Origin: Bacteroidales bacterium
Lineage (GTDB): Bacteria; Bacteroidota; Bacteroidia; Bacteroidales; P3
Direction: 5' to 3'
Length of the DNA stretch: 60,213 nt
Assembly (NCBI GenBank): GCA_017428115.1
Contig: JAFRRK010000078.1
Location: 1 to 60,213, forward strand
The notes below the pieces were generated by a model that saw only the letters and a list, made by a program, of their open reading frames with translations, was not told the origin of the DNA and made no database searches. Below are positions 37,389-47,038 of the stretch, one piece after another (position 1 is the stretch's first letter; each line of letters starts with the position of its first letter). Made by a program: the position numbers and the translations under genes.

Positions 37389-40226
37389 ATGGATTATAAC
37401 TTTTCCGAAATCGAGCCCAAGTGGCAAAAATACTGGCGCGAACACCATACGTATCGCTGCTCGAACGACTCCGACAAACCCCATTTTTATGTCCTCGACA
37501 TGTTCCCCTACCCTTCGGGGGCAGGCCTGCATGTGGGACATCCGCTGGGATATATTGCCAGCGACATCTTTGCCCGTTACAAGCGGCTGCGGGGTTTCAA
37601 CGTGTTGCACCCGATGGGATATGATGCCTATGGCCTGCCCGCCGAGCAGTATGCCATCCAGACGGGGCAGCATCCTGCCATCACCACGGAGAAGAACATA
37701 GCCCGCTATCGTGAGCAGCTGGACAAGATAGGTTTCAGCTTCGACTGGGAACGTGAGGTGCGCACCTGCGACCCCGGCTATTACAAATGGACGCAGTGGA
37801 CATTCATACAACTCTTCAACCACTACTATGATACCGACCTTGACAAGGCCATGCCCATAAGCCATCTGATTGAGCAGTTGGAGAAGGGTGAGGCGACCAC
37901 TCTGGGCGACAAGCAATGGAATGAGATGTCAGACGCAGAGCGCCAGGACTATCTGATGAACTTCCGCCTAGCCTATCTGGCCGACATACCGGTGAACTGG
38001 TGTCCTGAGCTGGGAACGGTACTGGCCAACGACGAGGTGGTGAACGGCCTCAGCGTGCGCGGCGGCTATCCCGTAGAGCGCAAGCTGATGCGCCAGTGGA
38101 GCCTGCGCATCACCGCCTACGCACAACGGCTGGTGGACGGACTGAACGAGGTGGAATGGACTGACAGTCTGAAGGAAATACAGCGCAACTGGATAGGACG
38201 TAGCGAGGGCGCGGCGGTGTGGTTTCCGCTAGCCAAAAGCGAGGCCACACGCCCAGAAGAGATACTGATGGGCCAGATAGAGACCCGTGAGGAGACTTCG
38301 TTTGAGATATTCACTACACGACCCGACACCATCTTTGGTGTGACATTCATGGTGCTCTGCCCCGAGCACGAGATGATAGAGCGCATCACTACCCCCGAAC
38401 AGCGACAGGAGGTGGAAGCGTATGTCACCTGGGCAAAGAACCGTTCGGAACGCGAACGCCAAGCAGAGGTAAAGAAGGTGAGCGGTGTGTTTACCGGAGC
38501 CTATGCCATCAACCCGCTGACCAGCGAACGCATACCTATATGGGTAAGCGACTATGTGCTGGCAGGCTACGGCACCGGAGCCATCATGGCGGTGCCGGCA
38601 CACGACAGCCGCGACTTTGCTTTCGCACGTCATTTCGACCTGCCCATAAGGCAGGTGGTGGCATTGGAACCCGACCAACTCACCGACCCCTCGACATGGA
38701 CCGAGAGCCTCGATGCCAAAACGGGCTACAGCGTGAACAGTCGTTTCCTCACAGGTATGAAGGTGAAGGATGCCATAAATGCAGCCATCGACAAGATTGA
38801 AGAGATGGGCATTGGCAGACGCACAGTGAACTATCGTCTGCGCGACGCCATCTTCAGCCGCCAACGCTATTGGGGCGAGCCTTTCCCCATTTATTATAAA
38901 AACAACCGGCCCTATACCCTGCCCGAGGAATGCCTGCCGCTGTTACTGCCTGAAGTGAGAGATTTTAAGCCGACCGCTTCTGGCGAGCCTCCCCTGGGGC
39001 ATGCCGAGGTGTGGGCATGGGACGAAGCGAACCGCCGTGTGGTGGAGACCTCGAAGATAGACAATGAGACCGTATTCCCTCTGGAGCTGAGCACCATGCC
39101 TGGCTTTGCCGGCTCAAGCGGATACTATCTGCGATATATGGACCCCCACAACGACAACGAATATTTCAGCCACAAGGCAGTTGACTATTGGCAGAATGTG
39201 GACCTCTACGTAGGTGGCGCAGAGCATGGCACCGGCCACCTTATCTATGCCCGTTTCTGGAATAAGTTCCTCTACGACATAGGAATAAGTGTGAAGCAGG
39301 AGCCTTTCCAGAAGTTGGTGAACCAAGGCATGATACAGGGTCGAAGCAACTTTGTGTATCGCAGCAAGGAGGACAACAACCTGTTTGTTTCGAAGAATAT
39401 TGCCGGACGCGAAGAGAGGACAGTGCCTATACATGTGGACATCAACTTAGTGAGCAACGACATCTTGGATATTGAACGTTTTCGCCAATGGAGGCCAGAG
39501 TTTGCCGATGCCCGCTTTGAGCTGGAGGACGGTAAATATGTGTGCGGATGGGAGATAGAGAAGATGTCCAAATCGATGTATAATGTGCAAAACCCCGACG
39601 ACCTGGTGGCTCGCTACGGGGCAGACACACTGAGACTGTATGAAATGTTTTTGGGTCCTGTAGAACAGGCCAAGCCGTGGGACACCAACGGCATTGAGGG
39701 TGTGCACCGATTCTTGAAGAAGTTTTGCAAGCTGTTCGACCTGCGCACCAGCGCAGCAGCCGACAAGGCCCAACTGAAAATATTGCATCAGACAATTAAA
39801 AAGATTACCGACGATATAGAGCGATTCTCGTTCAACACCTCGGTGTCGACGTTTATGATTTGCACCAACGATTTAAGCGGTCAGAAGGCTGTGAGCAATG
39901 AGGTGTTGGACAAGCTGGTGGTGCTACTGGCACCCTTCGCACCCCATATTGCCGAGGAGTTGTACCACCTGCTGGAGCACGAGGGCAGTGTGTGTGATGC
40001 CGAGTGGCCCAGCTACGACCCTGCCATGCTGGTGCAGGACACGTTTACCTACCCCGTGTCGTTCAACGGCAAGATGCGCCTCACGCTTGAACTGCCCAAC
40101 GGCATCAGCCAAGAGGAGGCAATAAAGGCTGTGAAAGCGGACAGCCTGGCACAGAAATGGCTCGACGGCAAGGAGCCTAAGCGGGTCATCTTTGTGCCCA
40201 ACAAGATTATCAATATCGTTGTTTGA
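37389..40226 (+). CDS. leuS: leucyl-tRNA synthetase
   Basis: Charges tRNA-Leu. The 945-residue product has the class I signature HVGH at 48-51 ([14 protein letters not shown]), the large CP1 editing insertion ([38 protein letters not shown]), and the KMSKS loop at 725-729 ([11 protein letters not shown]). The C-terminal tRNA-binding region ends [12 protein letters not shown]. The order is normal for a bacterial LeuS, and the length is slightly above average, as in other Bacteroidetes. The nusB operon follows after 81 bp. Confidence 0.98.
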   Translation: MDYNFSEIEPKWQKYWREHHTYRCSNDSDKPHFYVLDMFPYPSGAGLHVGHPLGYIASDIFARYKRLRGFNVLHPMGYDAYGLPAEQYAIQTGQHPAITTEKNIARYREQLDKIGFSFDWEREVRTCDPGYYKWTQWTFIQLFNHYYDTDLDKAMPISHLIEQLEKGEATTLGDKQWNEMSDAERQDYLMNFRLAYLADIPVNWCPELGTVLANDEVVNGLSVRGGYPVERKLMRQWSLRITAYAQRLVDGLNEVEWTDSLKEIQRNWIGRSEGAAVWFPLAKSEATRPEEILMGQIETREETSFEIFTTRPDTIFGVTFMVLCPEHEMIERITTPEQRQEVEAYVTWAKNRSERERQAEVKKVSGVFTGAYAINPLTSERIPIWVSDYVLAGYGTGAIMAVPAHDSRDFAFARHFDLPIRQVVALEPDQLTDPSTWTESLDAKTGYSVNSRFLTGMKVKDAINAAIDKIEEMGIGRRTVNYRLRDAIFSRQRYWGEPFPIYYKNNRPYTLPEECLPLLLPEVRDFKPTASGEPPLGHAEVWAWDEANRRVVETSKIDNETVFPLELSTMPGFAGSSGYYLRYMDPHNDNEYFSHKAVDYWQNVDLYVGGAEHGTGHLIYARFWNKFLYDIGISVKQEPFQKLVNQGMIQGRSNFVYRSKEDNNLFVSKNIAGREERTVPIHVDINLVSNDILDIERFRQWRPEFADARFELEDGKYVCGWEIEKMSKSMYNVQNPDDLVARYGADTLRLYEMFLGPVEQAKPWDTNGIEGVHRFLKKFCKLFDLRTSAAADKAQLKILHQTIKKITDDIERFSFNTSVSTFMICTNDLSGQKAVSNEVLDKLVVLLAPFAPHIAEELYHLLEHEGSVCDAEWPSYDPAMLVQDTFTYPVSFNGKMRLTLELPNGISQEEAIKAVKADSLAQKWLDGKEPKRVIFVPNKIINIVV

Positions 40227-40307
40227 TAAGTCGGATGACAAAAGTAGCAACTTGCATATATGCTATTCAAGAGGTATTAGTTTTTAATCATTCTCAATTT
40301 ATAAAAG

Positions 40308-41309
40308 ATGCTTAGCCGCCATTTCTTACGCTCGAAGGTGCTGCAACAATTCTATGCCTGCACTGTAGACCCTGTCGACATCACCATTGCCGAACGTAAC
40401 TTTAAACACAACATACATCGTCTCAACGACCTAGGTACCATTCAGATTGCGGCATTGCTGCACTTTGTTGAGGTGGCCGCCCACACCATGGACGAGGCCC
40501 AGCACAAATTCCTTCCCACCGAGGAGGAACGTAACCCCAACCGTCGGTTGGTCAACAATATATTCATTTGTCGACTGGCCGATAACTACGATTTGCGACG
40601 CCATATTGAGGAGAGTCATGTGAATTGGAGCGGAGTGGACTACGATGAGATATTCCACCAGGCCTATTTGGGAATCACCAAGCATTCAGAATACAAGAGC
40701 TACCTGACCACGGAAGCGACATTTGAAAACGACCAGAAGTTTGCCCTCAAACTTTTCAAACATCTGATGAATCAGGAATCACTTCGCGACCCGATACAGT
40801 CGCAGAGTCTATTGTGGGACGATGATTTCGACCAGATAGCCCAATATAATTTTATGATGTTGAAGGCACTGGACAACACGCTCGACGAGGCCACGCCAAT
40901 ACCCTTGATGCAGGACGAACGGTACGAAAAGGATGCCGATGCCTATGAATTTGCCCATCACCTGCTATTGGTCACCCTGCGCCATGGAAACGAGGTGGAG
41001 GCGATGATACGCAAAAATCTACGGGGATGGGATTTCGACCGCATTGCATTTATGGATGTACTACTGCTGAATATGGCGGTGGCCGAGCTCACAGAGTTTC
41101 CCTCAATTCCCGAAGGAGTTACCGTAGACGAATATATCGAGCTGTCGAAGGAGTTTAGCACCGAGCGCAGCCGTTTGTTTATCAACGGCATCCTCGATAA
41201 ATTCATCATCGAGCTACGTTCTGCAGGCCGCATTAACAAAACCGGTCGAGGCCTGATAGACCCCAGTCTGCTCGACGACCTTGACAGCCAAGAATATCCA
41301 ACAGAATAA
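40308..41309 (+). CDS. nusB: transcription antitermination factor NusB, long Bacteroidetes form
   Basis: At 333 residues this is about twice the E. coli NusB. The N-terminal half is a Bacteroidetes extension (MLSRHFLRSKVLQQFYACTV and a helical region). The canonical NusB helices are in the C-terminal ~130 residues: IRKNLRGWDFDRIAFMDVLL, LNMAVAELTEFPSIPEGVTV, EYIELSKEFSTERSRLFING and ILDKF. It is expected to bind boxA RNA with NusE in rRNA antitermination. It heads the Bacteroidales operon nusB-DUF1573-yajC-ybbR-coaE. Confidence 0.94.
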   Translation: MLSRHFLRSKVLQQFYACTVDPVDITIAERNFKHNIHRLNDLGTIQIAALLHFVEVAAHTMDEAQHKFLPTEEERNPNRRLVNNIFICRLADNYDLRRHIEESHVNWSGVDYDEIFHQAYLGITKHSEYKSYLTTEATFENDQKFALKLFKHLMNQESLRDPIQSQSLLWDDDFDQIAQYNFMMLKALDNTLDEATPIPLMQDERYEKDADAYEFAHHLLLVTLRHGNEVEAMIRKNLRGWDFDRIAFMDVLLLNMAVAELTEFPSIPEGVTVDEYIELSKEFSTERSRLFINGILDKFIIELRSAGRINKTGRGLIDPSLLDDLDSQEYPTE

Positions 41310-41320
41310 CACCACCACCC

Positions 41321-41770
41321 ATGAAGCATAGGATTGTCACTCTAATACTACTGTCGATAGTGATTGCCTCGTGCAACCACAATGCCTCGCAAGGCGACAT
41401 CGACGTAGACCTGATTCAGAACCCCAACAGTGCCTCGGGCTATGACGCCTCAGCCCCAATGCCAGTGATGGCATTCGACTGCGACCTGCATGACTTTGGG
41501 CGCATCAGTCAGGGCGAAAGTATATCATACAGCTTCCACTTTGTCAACAAAGGACAACGCGACTTGGTAGTCAGCGGCTGCTCAGCCACATGTGGATGCA
41601 CAGTGGCAGACTATCCTCGTGGACGCATAGCACCCGGAGGAGAAGGTTATATCACCGTCACCTTCAATTCGCAAGGCAAGATAGGGCAACAATATCAAGA
41701 GGTGACGGTCAGTTCGAACGCCCAGCCTTCGAAAAATGTGCTCAAGATAGTGGCACAGGTGGCAAATTAA
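41321..41770 (+). CDS. DUF1573 lipoprotein
   Basis: A 149-residue lipoprotein with lipobox IVIASC and one DUF1573 Ig-like domain: DLHDFGRISQGESISYSFHF, VNKGQRDLVVSGCSATCGCT, then YPRGRIAPGGEGYITVTFNS. The double-cysteine CSATCGCT motif is characteristic. It is 11 bp after nusB and 50 bp before yajC, and almost always occurs in this operon in Bacteroidales. Function unknown. Confidence 0.92.
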   Translation: MKHRIVTLILLSIVIASCNHNASQGDIDVDLIQNPNSASGYDASAPMPVMAFDCDLHDFGRISQGESISYSFHFVNKGQRDLVVSGCSATCGCTVADYPRGRIAPGGEGYITVTFNSQGKIGQQYQEVTVSSNAQPSKNVLKIVAQVAN

Positions 41771-41820
41771 TAGTAAAGAAACAAGGAACAACAACAATCA
41801 CTTAATAATAAAGACATCAA

Positions 41821-42147
41821 ATGAACAACACCCTTTTCGTTCTACTACAAGCAGCCCCCGCACAAGGAAATGGCGGAAACAGCATGCTTATCTGGCTCAT
41901 ACTCATCTTTGTGGTGATGTGGCTACTAATGATTCGTCCGCAACAGAAACAGGCCAAGAAGGAGCGCGAATTTCGTGCCGGACTAAAAAAAGGCGACCGT
42001 GTAAGCTTCAGCGGAGGCATATACGGCAAGGTTCATGAGGTGGCAGAGCACACAATCGACGTGGAAATATCGAACGGTGTTGTAGTCACTGTTGAAAAAT
42101 CGATGGTGCAACCTCTCCCCCAACAACAGAACGAGACAAAAAAATAA
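41821..42147 (+). CDS. yajC: preprotein translocase accessory subunit YajC
   Basis: A 108-residue single-pass inner-membrane protein. It has a short periplasmic Asn/Gly N-terminus, a membrane helix (SMLIWLILIFVVMWLLMI) followed by RPQQKQAKKEREF, and a beta-rich cytoplasmic domain (GDRVSFSGGIYGKVHEVAEH, TIDVEISNGVVVTVEKSMVQ). YajC binds SecDF-YidC. The position in the operon is the usual one. Confidence 0.95.
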   Translation: MNNTLFVLLQAAPAQGNGGNSMLIWLILIFVVMWLLMIRPQQKQAKKEREFRAGLKKGDRVSFSGGIYGKVHEVAEHTIDVEISNGVVVTVEKSMVQPLPQQQNETKK

Positions 42148-42200
42148 GCAATCGGCCGAATATCTAAGCACGACTATCTACAAATAGCATTTGAAACAAC

Positions 42201-43118
42201 ATGTTCCGCCATCGCTCATTCTGGGTCATACTACTGATCACTGCCATAGTGTGGCTGGGAGTTACCATGTCAGAACATGACGACTACCCTTTGCAAGTAA
42301 AGATTGAATGGACGGGATTTGACACAGCACGCTACGTGGTGACTCACGCCGACACATTGCTACCTCTCACCATCAAATCCAATTGTTTCCTTGCTATCGG
42401 GCGATACAACACTGTTAGACATCGGCCTTATCGGATTGTTACGAGCGGCGACACAGTCATCAAAGTAGGCGATGCACTCTTTGACAACCTATTGAGGCAA
42501 TTTTCCTTTCATGGCACCCATGGAATAAAAAGCAATTTAGAGACACTATCTATCAGCATCGAGGAGCGGCAGCGCAAAGGGTTCGTTCCACAGCTGCGCA
42601 ATGTGGAGTTCTCTTTTGCCGAACAGTGTGGACTGGCAGGAGAACCCGTCATTAAACCCGATACCGTTTGGCTGTATGGCGACACTGCCACGCTTAAGAG
42701 TATATCCGAAGTGGTCACCAGCCCAGCCCGCCTAACCCAGCTCAACGACACCAGCCTTATAACCCTTGCGCTTGACCCTGTGTGGCTGCGACATCCACAG
42801 CTCCATTGCTCCACCGACAGCGTACACCTTTTCCTACCCATCGACCGCTATGTAGAAAAGACCCTCACCGTACCTGTCAGTTTCGAAAGTGGTGACAAAC
42901 AACTACAAGTGCGCCTTCACCCCGAAAGGGTAGATATAACCCTGTGGGTACCTGTTAGGGAGTACGACAACATCACTGCAGACATGGTGCATCTGACTGT
43001 GGACTATAGTCCGGGCGATAAATCTCAGAGCCTACCCGTTCGCGCCACCCTATTCCCCGCGGGCACCCGTGTCAAGCAAATATCACCCTCCACCATCCAA
43101 TATGTCATCATCTACTAG
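42201..43118 (+). CDS. YbbR-like membrane-anchored protein
   Basis: A 305-residue protein with one N-terminal membrane helix (FWVILLITAIVWLGVTM) and a periplasmic region of YbbR-like beta modules (e.g. PVIKPDTVWLYGDTATLKSI; LTVPVSFESGDKQLQVRLHP). YbbR/CdaR proteins regulate CdaA diadenylate cyclase in Firmicutes, but no cdaA is adjacent here. Its last 17 bases overlap the coaE start, suggesting translational coupling. Confidence 0.82.
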   Translation: MFRHRSFWVILLITAIVWLGVTMSEHDDYPLQVKIEWTGFDTARYVVTHADTLLPLTIKSNCFLAIGRYNTVRHRPYRIVTSGDTVIKVGDALFDNLLRQFSFHGTHGIKSNLETLSISIEERQRKGFVPQLRNVEFSFAEQCGLAGEPVIKPDTVWLYGDTATLKSISEVVTSPARLTQLNDTSLITLALDPVWLRHPQLHCSTDSVHLFLPIDRYVEKTLTVPVSFESGDKQLQVRLHPERVDITLWVPVREYDNITADMVHLTVDYSPGDKSQSLPVRATLFPAGTRVKQISPSTIQYVIIY

Positions 43119-43713
43119 ACCTCTCCTTGTCGCCCTCACAGGGGGCATAGGCTGCGGCAAAACCACCGTACTACACCATTTCCAACAGCTGGGGATCCCT
43201 TGCTTTGTTGCCGACCAAGTGGCAGGAAACTATTATACACAGCCCGACTTCCTCAAACAGATTCGCTCATTATTCGGCGACCAAGTATTCCAGCCCAATG
43301 GTGATGTCGACAAACTCGCCATAGCACGGATTGTATTCTCTGACACCCATGCACTAGCTCGTCTCAACGCACTGATACATCCTAGAGTATGGGAAGATTT
43401 CCAACGCTTTGTGCAGTCCAACAGTCTCGCCCCATATGTCATCTTTGAGAGTGCCATAGCCTACGAATATAGCTTCGACAAGATGGTGGACCGCGTAGTA
43501 TGTGTCTATCTCGAGGAAAAAGAGCGTCTGCGCCGCCTCCAGTTACGCGACCATGCCACACGCGAGCAGCTACAGGCACGCATGAACAACCAACTCAGTG
43601 CCGAAGAGAAGATGATGCGTGCCCACTACGTTGTACTCAACTACGAGGGCAACCCTCGCGAACGTCAGGTAAAACACATACATCAGCAACTGATAAACAA
43701 TCTACACTCCTAG
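43102..43713 (+). CDS. coaE: dephospho-CoA kinase
   Basis: Last step of CoA synthesis: phosphorylates the 3'-OH of dephospho-CoA. The 203-residue product has P-loop LTGGIGCGKTTVLHHF and Asp in FVADQVAGNYY, followed by NALIHPRVWEDFQRFV, FESAIAYEYSFDKMVDRVVC and the lid RDHATREQLQARMNNQL. The ATG at 43102 puts the P-loop near residue 15, as in the family; an upstream ATG at 43069 would bury it further inside the YbbR gene. Confidence 0.95.
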   Translation: MSSSTRPLLVALTGGIGCGKTTVLHHFQQLGIPCFVADQVAGNYYTQPDFLKQIRSLFGDQVFQPNGDVDKLAIARIVFSDTHALARLNALIHPRVWEDFQRFVQSNSLAPYVIFESAIAYEYSFDKMVDRVVCVYLEEKERLRRLQLRDHATREQLQARMNNQLSAEEKMMRAHYVVLNYEGNPRERQVKHIHQQLINNLHS

Positions 43714-43716
43714 ACA

Positions 43717-44190
43717 ATGAAGAAAACCAATGCGGCAAGAATACTTGACACCCACAACATCCCTTATGAACTCATCGCCTACGAGGTAGATGAAAACGAT
43801 TTAGGCGCCCAGCATGTTGCCGACCAGTTGCACGAGGACCTCCGACAGGTTTTCAAGACGTTGGTGCTACATGGCGACCGTAGCGGACACTTCGTATGTG
43901 TAATCCCAGGTGCGGAAGAGGTAGACTTAAAAAAGGCCGCCAAAGTGTCAGGAAATAAAAAATGCGACCTCATCCCCCTGAAAGAACTCTTGCCGCTCAC
44001 TGGCTACATACGCGGCGGTTGCAGCCCAATAGGTATGAAAAAAACATTTCCGACCTACATACACAACTCAGCCACCCAACATCCTCATATCTACGTCAGT
44101 GCTGGAATAAGGGGGCTTCAATTCAAGATTGCCCCCGAGCATCTTATCCAAATCACACATGCCATCCCCTGTCCACTCATAGTCGAATGA
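43717..44190 (+). CDS. ybaK: Cys-tRNA(Pro)/Cys-tRNA deacylase YbaK
   Basis: A 157-residue trans-editing enzyme that hydrolyses mischarged tRNA. The YbaK/EbsC fold markers are VFKTLVLHGDRSGHFVCVIP, then KKAAKVSGNKKCDLIPLKEL and the active-site block GYIRGGCSPIGMKK. It begins 3 bp after the coaE stop and so belongs to the same operon. Confidence 0.94.
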   Translation: MKKTNAARILDTHNIPYELIAYEVDENDLGAQHVADQLHEDLRQVFKTLVLHGDRSGHFVCVIPGAEEVDLKKAAKVSGNKKCDLIPLKELLPLTGYIRGGCSPIGMKKTFPTYIHNSATQHPHIYVSAGIRGLQFKIAPEHLIQITHAIPCPLIVE

Positions 44191-44251
44191 TGGGGAGAAA
44201 CACAGTGTAAGGAAAACACAATCTTCCCTCCCCTGCCCCAAAAGGAACACT

Positions 44252-44851
44252 CTATCGTATACGTCCTCCCTTATAGAAATGTTGGCTCCAATAGCTGTCA
44301 TCAAGCCGACTGACAATCACGCCACGTGAAGTGGACGAATGTGCAAATAGGCCATCTTTCAGATAGATGCCTACATGCGACACCCTGCCCTTACTATTAG
44401 TGAAAAAAATGATGTCGCCTTCTCGCAACTCACTTTTAGTAATAAGCGTCACATCCTTCTGCATATCGTTGGCAACGCGATGCAGATTGCGATTATACAC
44501 CTCACGGTAGATATGGCCGACGAAAGCAGAACAGTCGACCCCTTGTTTCGTAGTGCCACCATAGAGGTAGGGCGTGCCAATCCACGACTCTACAGCATCA
44601 TAGAGACGCTCGTTGTCGCCAGGTGCGCGTAGCAACCCCAATGCATTGACGCGTCCCGATGCCATATCTTCGGCCGTATGCGATGGTTGGTATGGCACCT
44701 CCGCCACATATTCGTCCACATACAGCTCTCCCACGGTATAGTCCTCCTCTTCCAAATCACGTGAAAGAAAATTGCGTACAGCCTCACACGAACTGAACAG
44801 CATCAATGACAAAAAGACGATGCTAATCCTTGATAATATAGATATCCTCAT
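44252..44851 (-). CDS. NlpC/P60 lipoprotein peptidase
   Basis: A 199-residue predicted lipoprotein (lipobox LMLFSSC) with a C-terminal NlpC/P60 gamma-D-glutamyl-diamino-acid endopeptidase domain. The start of the domain is SWIGTPYLYGGTTKQGVDCS with the catalytic Cys; SHVGIYL supplies the catalytic His, and FAHSSTSRGV the third polar residue. It probably cleaves peptidoglycan stem peptides at the outer membrane. Its first bases overlap the end of the DivIC-like gene by 29 bp, so translation is likely coupled. The last of three cell-envelope genes on this strand. Confidence 0.92.
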   Translation of the reverse strand: MRISILSRISIVFLSLMLFSSCEAVRNFLSRDLEEEDYTVGELYVDEYVAEVPYQPSHTAEDMASGRVNALGLLRAPGDNERLYDAVESWIGTPYLYGGTTKQGVDCSAFVGHIYREVYNRNLHRVANDMQKDVTLITKSELREGDIIFFTNSKGRVSHVGIYLKDGLFAHSSTSRGVIVSRLDDSYWSQHFYKGGRIR

Positions 44852-45125
44852 TGTCGCGCTTCATATAGTAATGCTCACGGCCATAAGTTTCTAAGGCATC
44901 AATGTTGCCTATCAGCGACTCAGCCTCGGCGCTGTCACGCTTAATATCGTTCTCCAGCAGCTCTATTTCCCTATTCAGCTCAGCCACATCCCTCTTTAAT
45001 TTGTGGGTGACGAGCACATTGTTCTCACCCAAGAAAAAAATGAAGAGAAGAAAAATCAGCGTGACTGCGACATACTTGTTGCGCACCACCTTCCAAACAG
45101 CTAATAGTATTCGTTTCATTTTCAT
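44823..45125 (-). CDS. FtsB/DivIC-type septum formation initiator
   Basis: A 100-residue bitopic protein: a short basic N-terminus, one membrane helix (YVAVTLIFLLFIFFLG) and a periplasmic coiled coil (VAELNREIELLENDIKRDSA) followed by DALETYGREHYYMKRDNEDI. This is the usual DivIC/FtsB shape; such proteins bridge FtsL and FtsQ in the divisome. It lies between a LysM lytic transglycosylase and an NlpC/P60 enzyme. Confidence 0.88.
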   Translation of the reverse strand: MKMKRILLAVWKVVRNKYVAVTLIFLLFIFFLGENNVLVTHKLKRDVAELNREIELLENDIKRDSAEAESLIGNIDALETYGREHYYMKRDNEDIYIIKD

Positions 45126-45143
45126 ATCATTGGTATGTTTGTA

Positions 45144-46427
45144 TTATTTAACCTTTAGACGCTGTCCTTCTCGGATACGGTCGGACTTAAGTCCATTCAG
45201 TTTCTTAATCTTCGACACCGTGGTGCCATGTTTGGAAGCGATAGACGTGAGCGTCTCGCCTCGACGCACCCTGTGGTAAGAGCTCGTCTGGGAATGCTTG
45301 CGGCTACTCCGATGGTTGACAGCCGGGCGCGACTCGTCGGTAGGAACAGCAGGCTTAACAGCCACCGTTCTGCGTCCAAGCGAGTCCTCTGATGCCAAGA
45401 AGATAGAATCGGCCCAACGAATCAGGTCTCCCATCTTATCCGTAGGCACACATAGTGGATATGAATTGCCCTCACCTGGTATCATATCGATGCGATACTG
45501 GGGATTAAGGGTACGCAACTCGTCCATTTCAATGCCAGTATATTTGTTCACGTAGGTAAACAGCATATTGCGCTCCACCATGATAGTGTCGGTTCGCAGG
45601 GGGATAGTTACGCGCCTAGGGTGCAAACCATGTTCCGGATAATAATTCATGATATAAGTGGCAGCAATAAAGGCAGGTATATACCCTCTCGTTTCGCGTG
45701 GCAGGTATGGATAAATCTGCCAAAAATCGCGCTTGCCTCCCGAGCGTGCAATAGCTTTGTTGATATTGCCGGGGCCACAGTTGTAGGCAGCAATGGCCAG
45801 ATGCCAGTCGCCAAACACATGATACAGGTCGTGAATATAGTGCGCTGCAGCGTCAGTAGACTTGTAGGTGTCCCTCCGCTCGTCAATTATTGAATTGACT
45901 TCCAACCCATAGTTCTTGCCTGTGGTGTACATAAACTGCCAAAGGCCCGCCGCACCCACACGCGAAGTGGCCAGCGGATTCATGGCCGACTCGACGATAG
46001 TGAGATGTTTCAGCTCCTCGGGCACATCGTAGCGCGCCAGTGCCTCCTCAAAAATAGGATAGTAGAACTCCGACAGCGTAAGCATCACATCCAAGCGCCC
46101 ACGCATACGGTTAAGATACATCCGTATATACGACCGCACCTCGGAATTGAAAGTCATGGGAATAACCGTGTGTAGGGCACGCAGCCTGTGGGCTATCACA
46201 CTGTCTGGTATTTGGTCAAAAGCATAGTCAGCGTTGATATTGGCACGATGCCGATGTGTGGAGGCAGCATACTTGCTGATAACATAGCTATTTAGCAAAC
46301 TATCATAGTTAGATACAAACTGGTCGGCCATATCAGTAGCCTCGGCATTGTTAGTATGATGCTGCGCCTGCACACATGTGGGCAGCAACAACAAGAACAC
46401 AACACCTATATAGCAAAAACCTTTCAT
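45144..46427 (-). CDS. membrane-bound lytic transglycosylase with LysM, MltD-like
   Basis: A 427-residue secreted enzyme with an N-terminal signal peptide (CYIGVVFLLLLPTCVQA). The SLT domain has the catalytic Glu in LTIVESAMNPLATSRVGAAG followed by LWQFMYTTGKNYGLEV, and AIAAYNCGPGNINKAI. Next is a region as in MltD (ELRTLNPQYRIDMIPGEGNS) and one C-terminal LysM (HRVRRGETLTSIASKHGTTV). It cleaves glycan strands with 1,6-anhydro products. It is the first gene of the cell-wall run and has a well-formed promoter. Confidence 0.94.
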   Translation of the reverse strand: MKGFCYIGVVFLLLLPTCVQAQHHTNNAEATDMADQFVSNYDSLLNSYVISKYAASTHRHRANINADYAFDQIPDSVIAHRLRALHTVIPMTFNSEVRSYIRMYLNRMRGRLDVMLTLSEFYYPIFEEALARYDVPEELKHLTIVESAMNPLATSRVGAAGLWQFMYTTGKNYGLEVNSIIDERRDTYKSTDAAAHYIHDLYHVFGDWHLAIAAYNCGPGNINKAIARSGGKRDFWQIYPYLPRETRGYIPAFIAATYIMNYYPEHGLHPRRVTIPLRTDTIMVERNMLFTYVNKYTGIEMDELRTLNPQYRIDMIPGEGNSYPLCVPTDKMGDLIRWADSIFLASEDSLGRRTVAVKPAVPTDESRPAVNHRSSRKHSQTSSYHRVRRGETLTSIASKHGTTVSKIKKLNGLKSDRIREGQRLKVK

Positions 46428-46470
46428 ATATAGTCCTTTCTATTAATTCGAATAAATATATTTTAGTCTG

Positions 46471-46501
46471 CAAAAATACGCAAAAAATCCTGCATAGCAA
46501 A
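46471..46501 (-). promoter_or_regulatory. promoter of the lytic transglycosylase operon
   Basis: On the minus strand: TTTG (CAAA at 46498-46501), a 19-bp spacer, then TATTTTTG (CAAAAATA at 46471-46478). A full match to the Bacteroidetes -33/-7 pattern, 43 bp upstream of the start codon. Confidence 0.8.
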
Positions 46502-46638
46502 TAATAAGATATCACAAATTATCAACAACCATTTTTTATTATACCACAACACATTGACGACAAAAACATTAACAGACTAATGCACCTTTATAAGAATTTT
46601 TTCAAAGCAACAGTGACTGTGGAATGGTTTTTTTTGCG

Positions 46639-46646
46639 TATTTTTG
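46639..46646 (+). promoter_or_regulatory. -7 box of trxA
   Basis: TATTTTTG 38 bp upstream of the trxA ATG. The -33 element is weak. It is divergent from the transglycosylase promoter, about 140 bp away. Confidence 0.6.
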
Positions 46647-46684
46647 CAGCCGAAAAGAATAACAACAAAACAACACCCTATATC

Positions 46685-46999
46685 ATGGAAATCAACATCA
46701 CAGAAGAAAATTTCAAACAAGTGCTTGCCGACAATCCTGTTGTCATGGTAGATTTTGGCGCCACCTGGTGCGGTCCCTGCAAGGCTCTCGCCCCCATCGT
46801 CGAAGAAATAGCCAACGAATATGAAGGAAAGGCCGCCATCTGCAAAGCCGACGTGGAGGAATGCCCCACTATCGCTGCCCAGTATCGCATCCGCAACGTC
46901 CCCACAGTCCTCTTCTTCAAAAATGGCGAACCAAAAGACAAAAGTGTCGGACTGGTGCAGAAGAGTACCCTCACCGATAAAATCAACGCCCTGCTATAA
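46685..46999 (+). CDS. trxA: thioredoxin
   Basis: Cytoplasmic dithiol reductase of 104 residues. The active site WCGPCK has Cys29 and Cys32. Conserved surroundings are VVMVDFGATWCGPCKALAPI, the buried Asp region and cis-Pro in RIRNVPTVLFFKNGEP. The ATG at 46685 gives the normal thioredoxin N-terminus. The frame opens further upstream to 46580, but that would include the promoter box. Confidence 0.96.
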   Translation: MEINITEENFKQVLADNPVVMVDFGATWCGPCKALAPIVEEIANEYEGKAAICKADVEECPTIAAQYRIRNVPTVLFFKNGEPKDKSVGLVQKSTLTDKINALL

Positions 47000-47009
47000 A
47001 CATCTTTTA

Positions 47010-47034
47010 GTCTGACTAATCCTATTAGTCCGAC
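47010..47034 (+). other. imperfect hairpin after trxA
   Basis: GTCTGACTAAT and ATTAGTCCGAC form an 11-bp stem with one mismatch and a CCT loop. There is no T-run, so termination is uncertain. Similar AGTCC(A/G)AC strings occur after glyA. Confidence 0.45.
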
Positions 47035-47038
47035 ATCC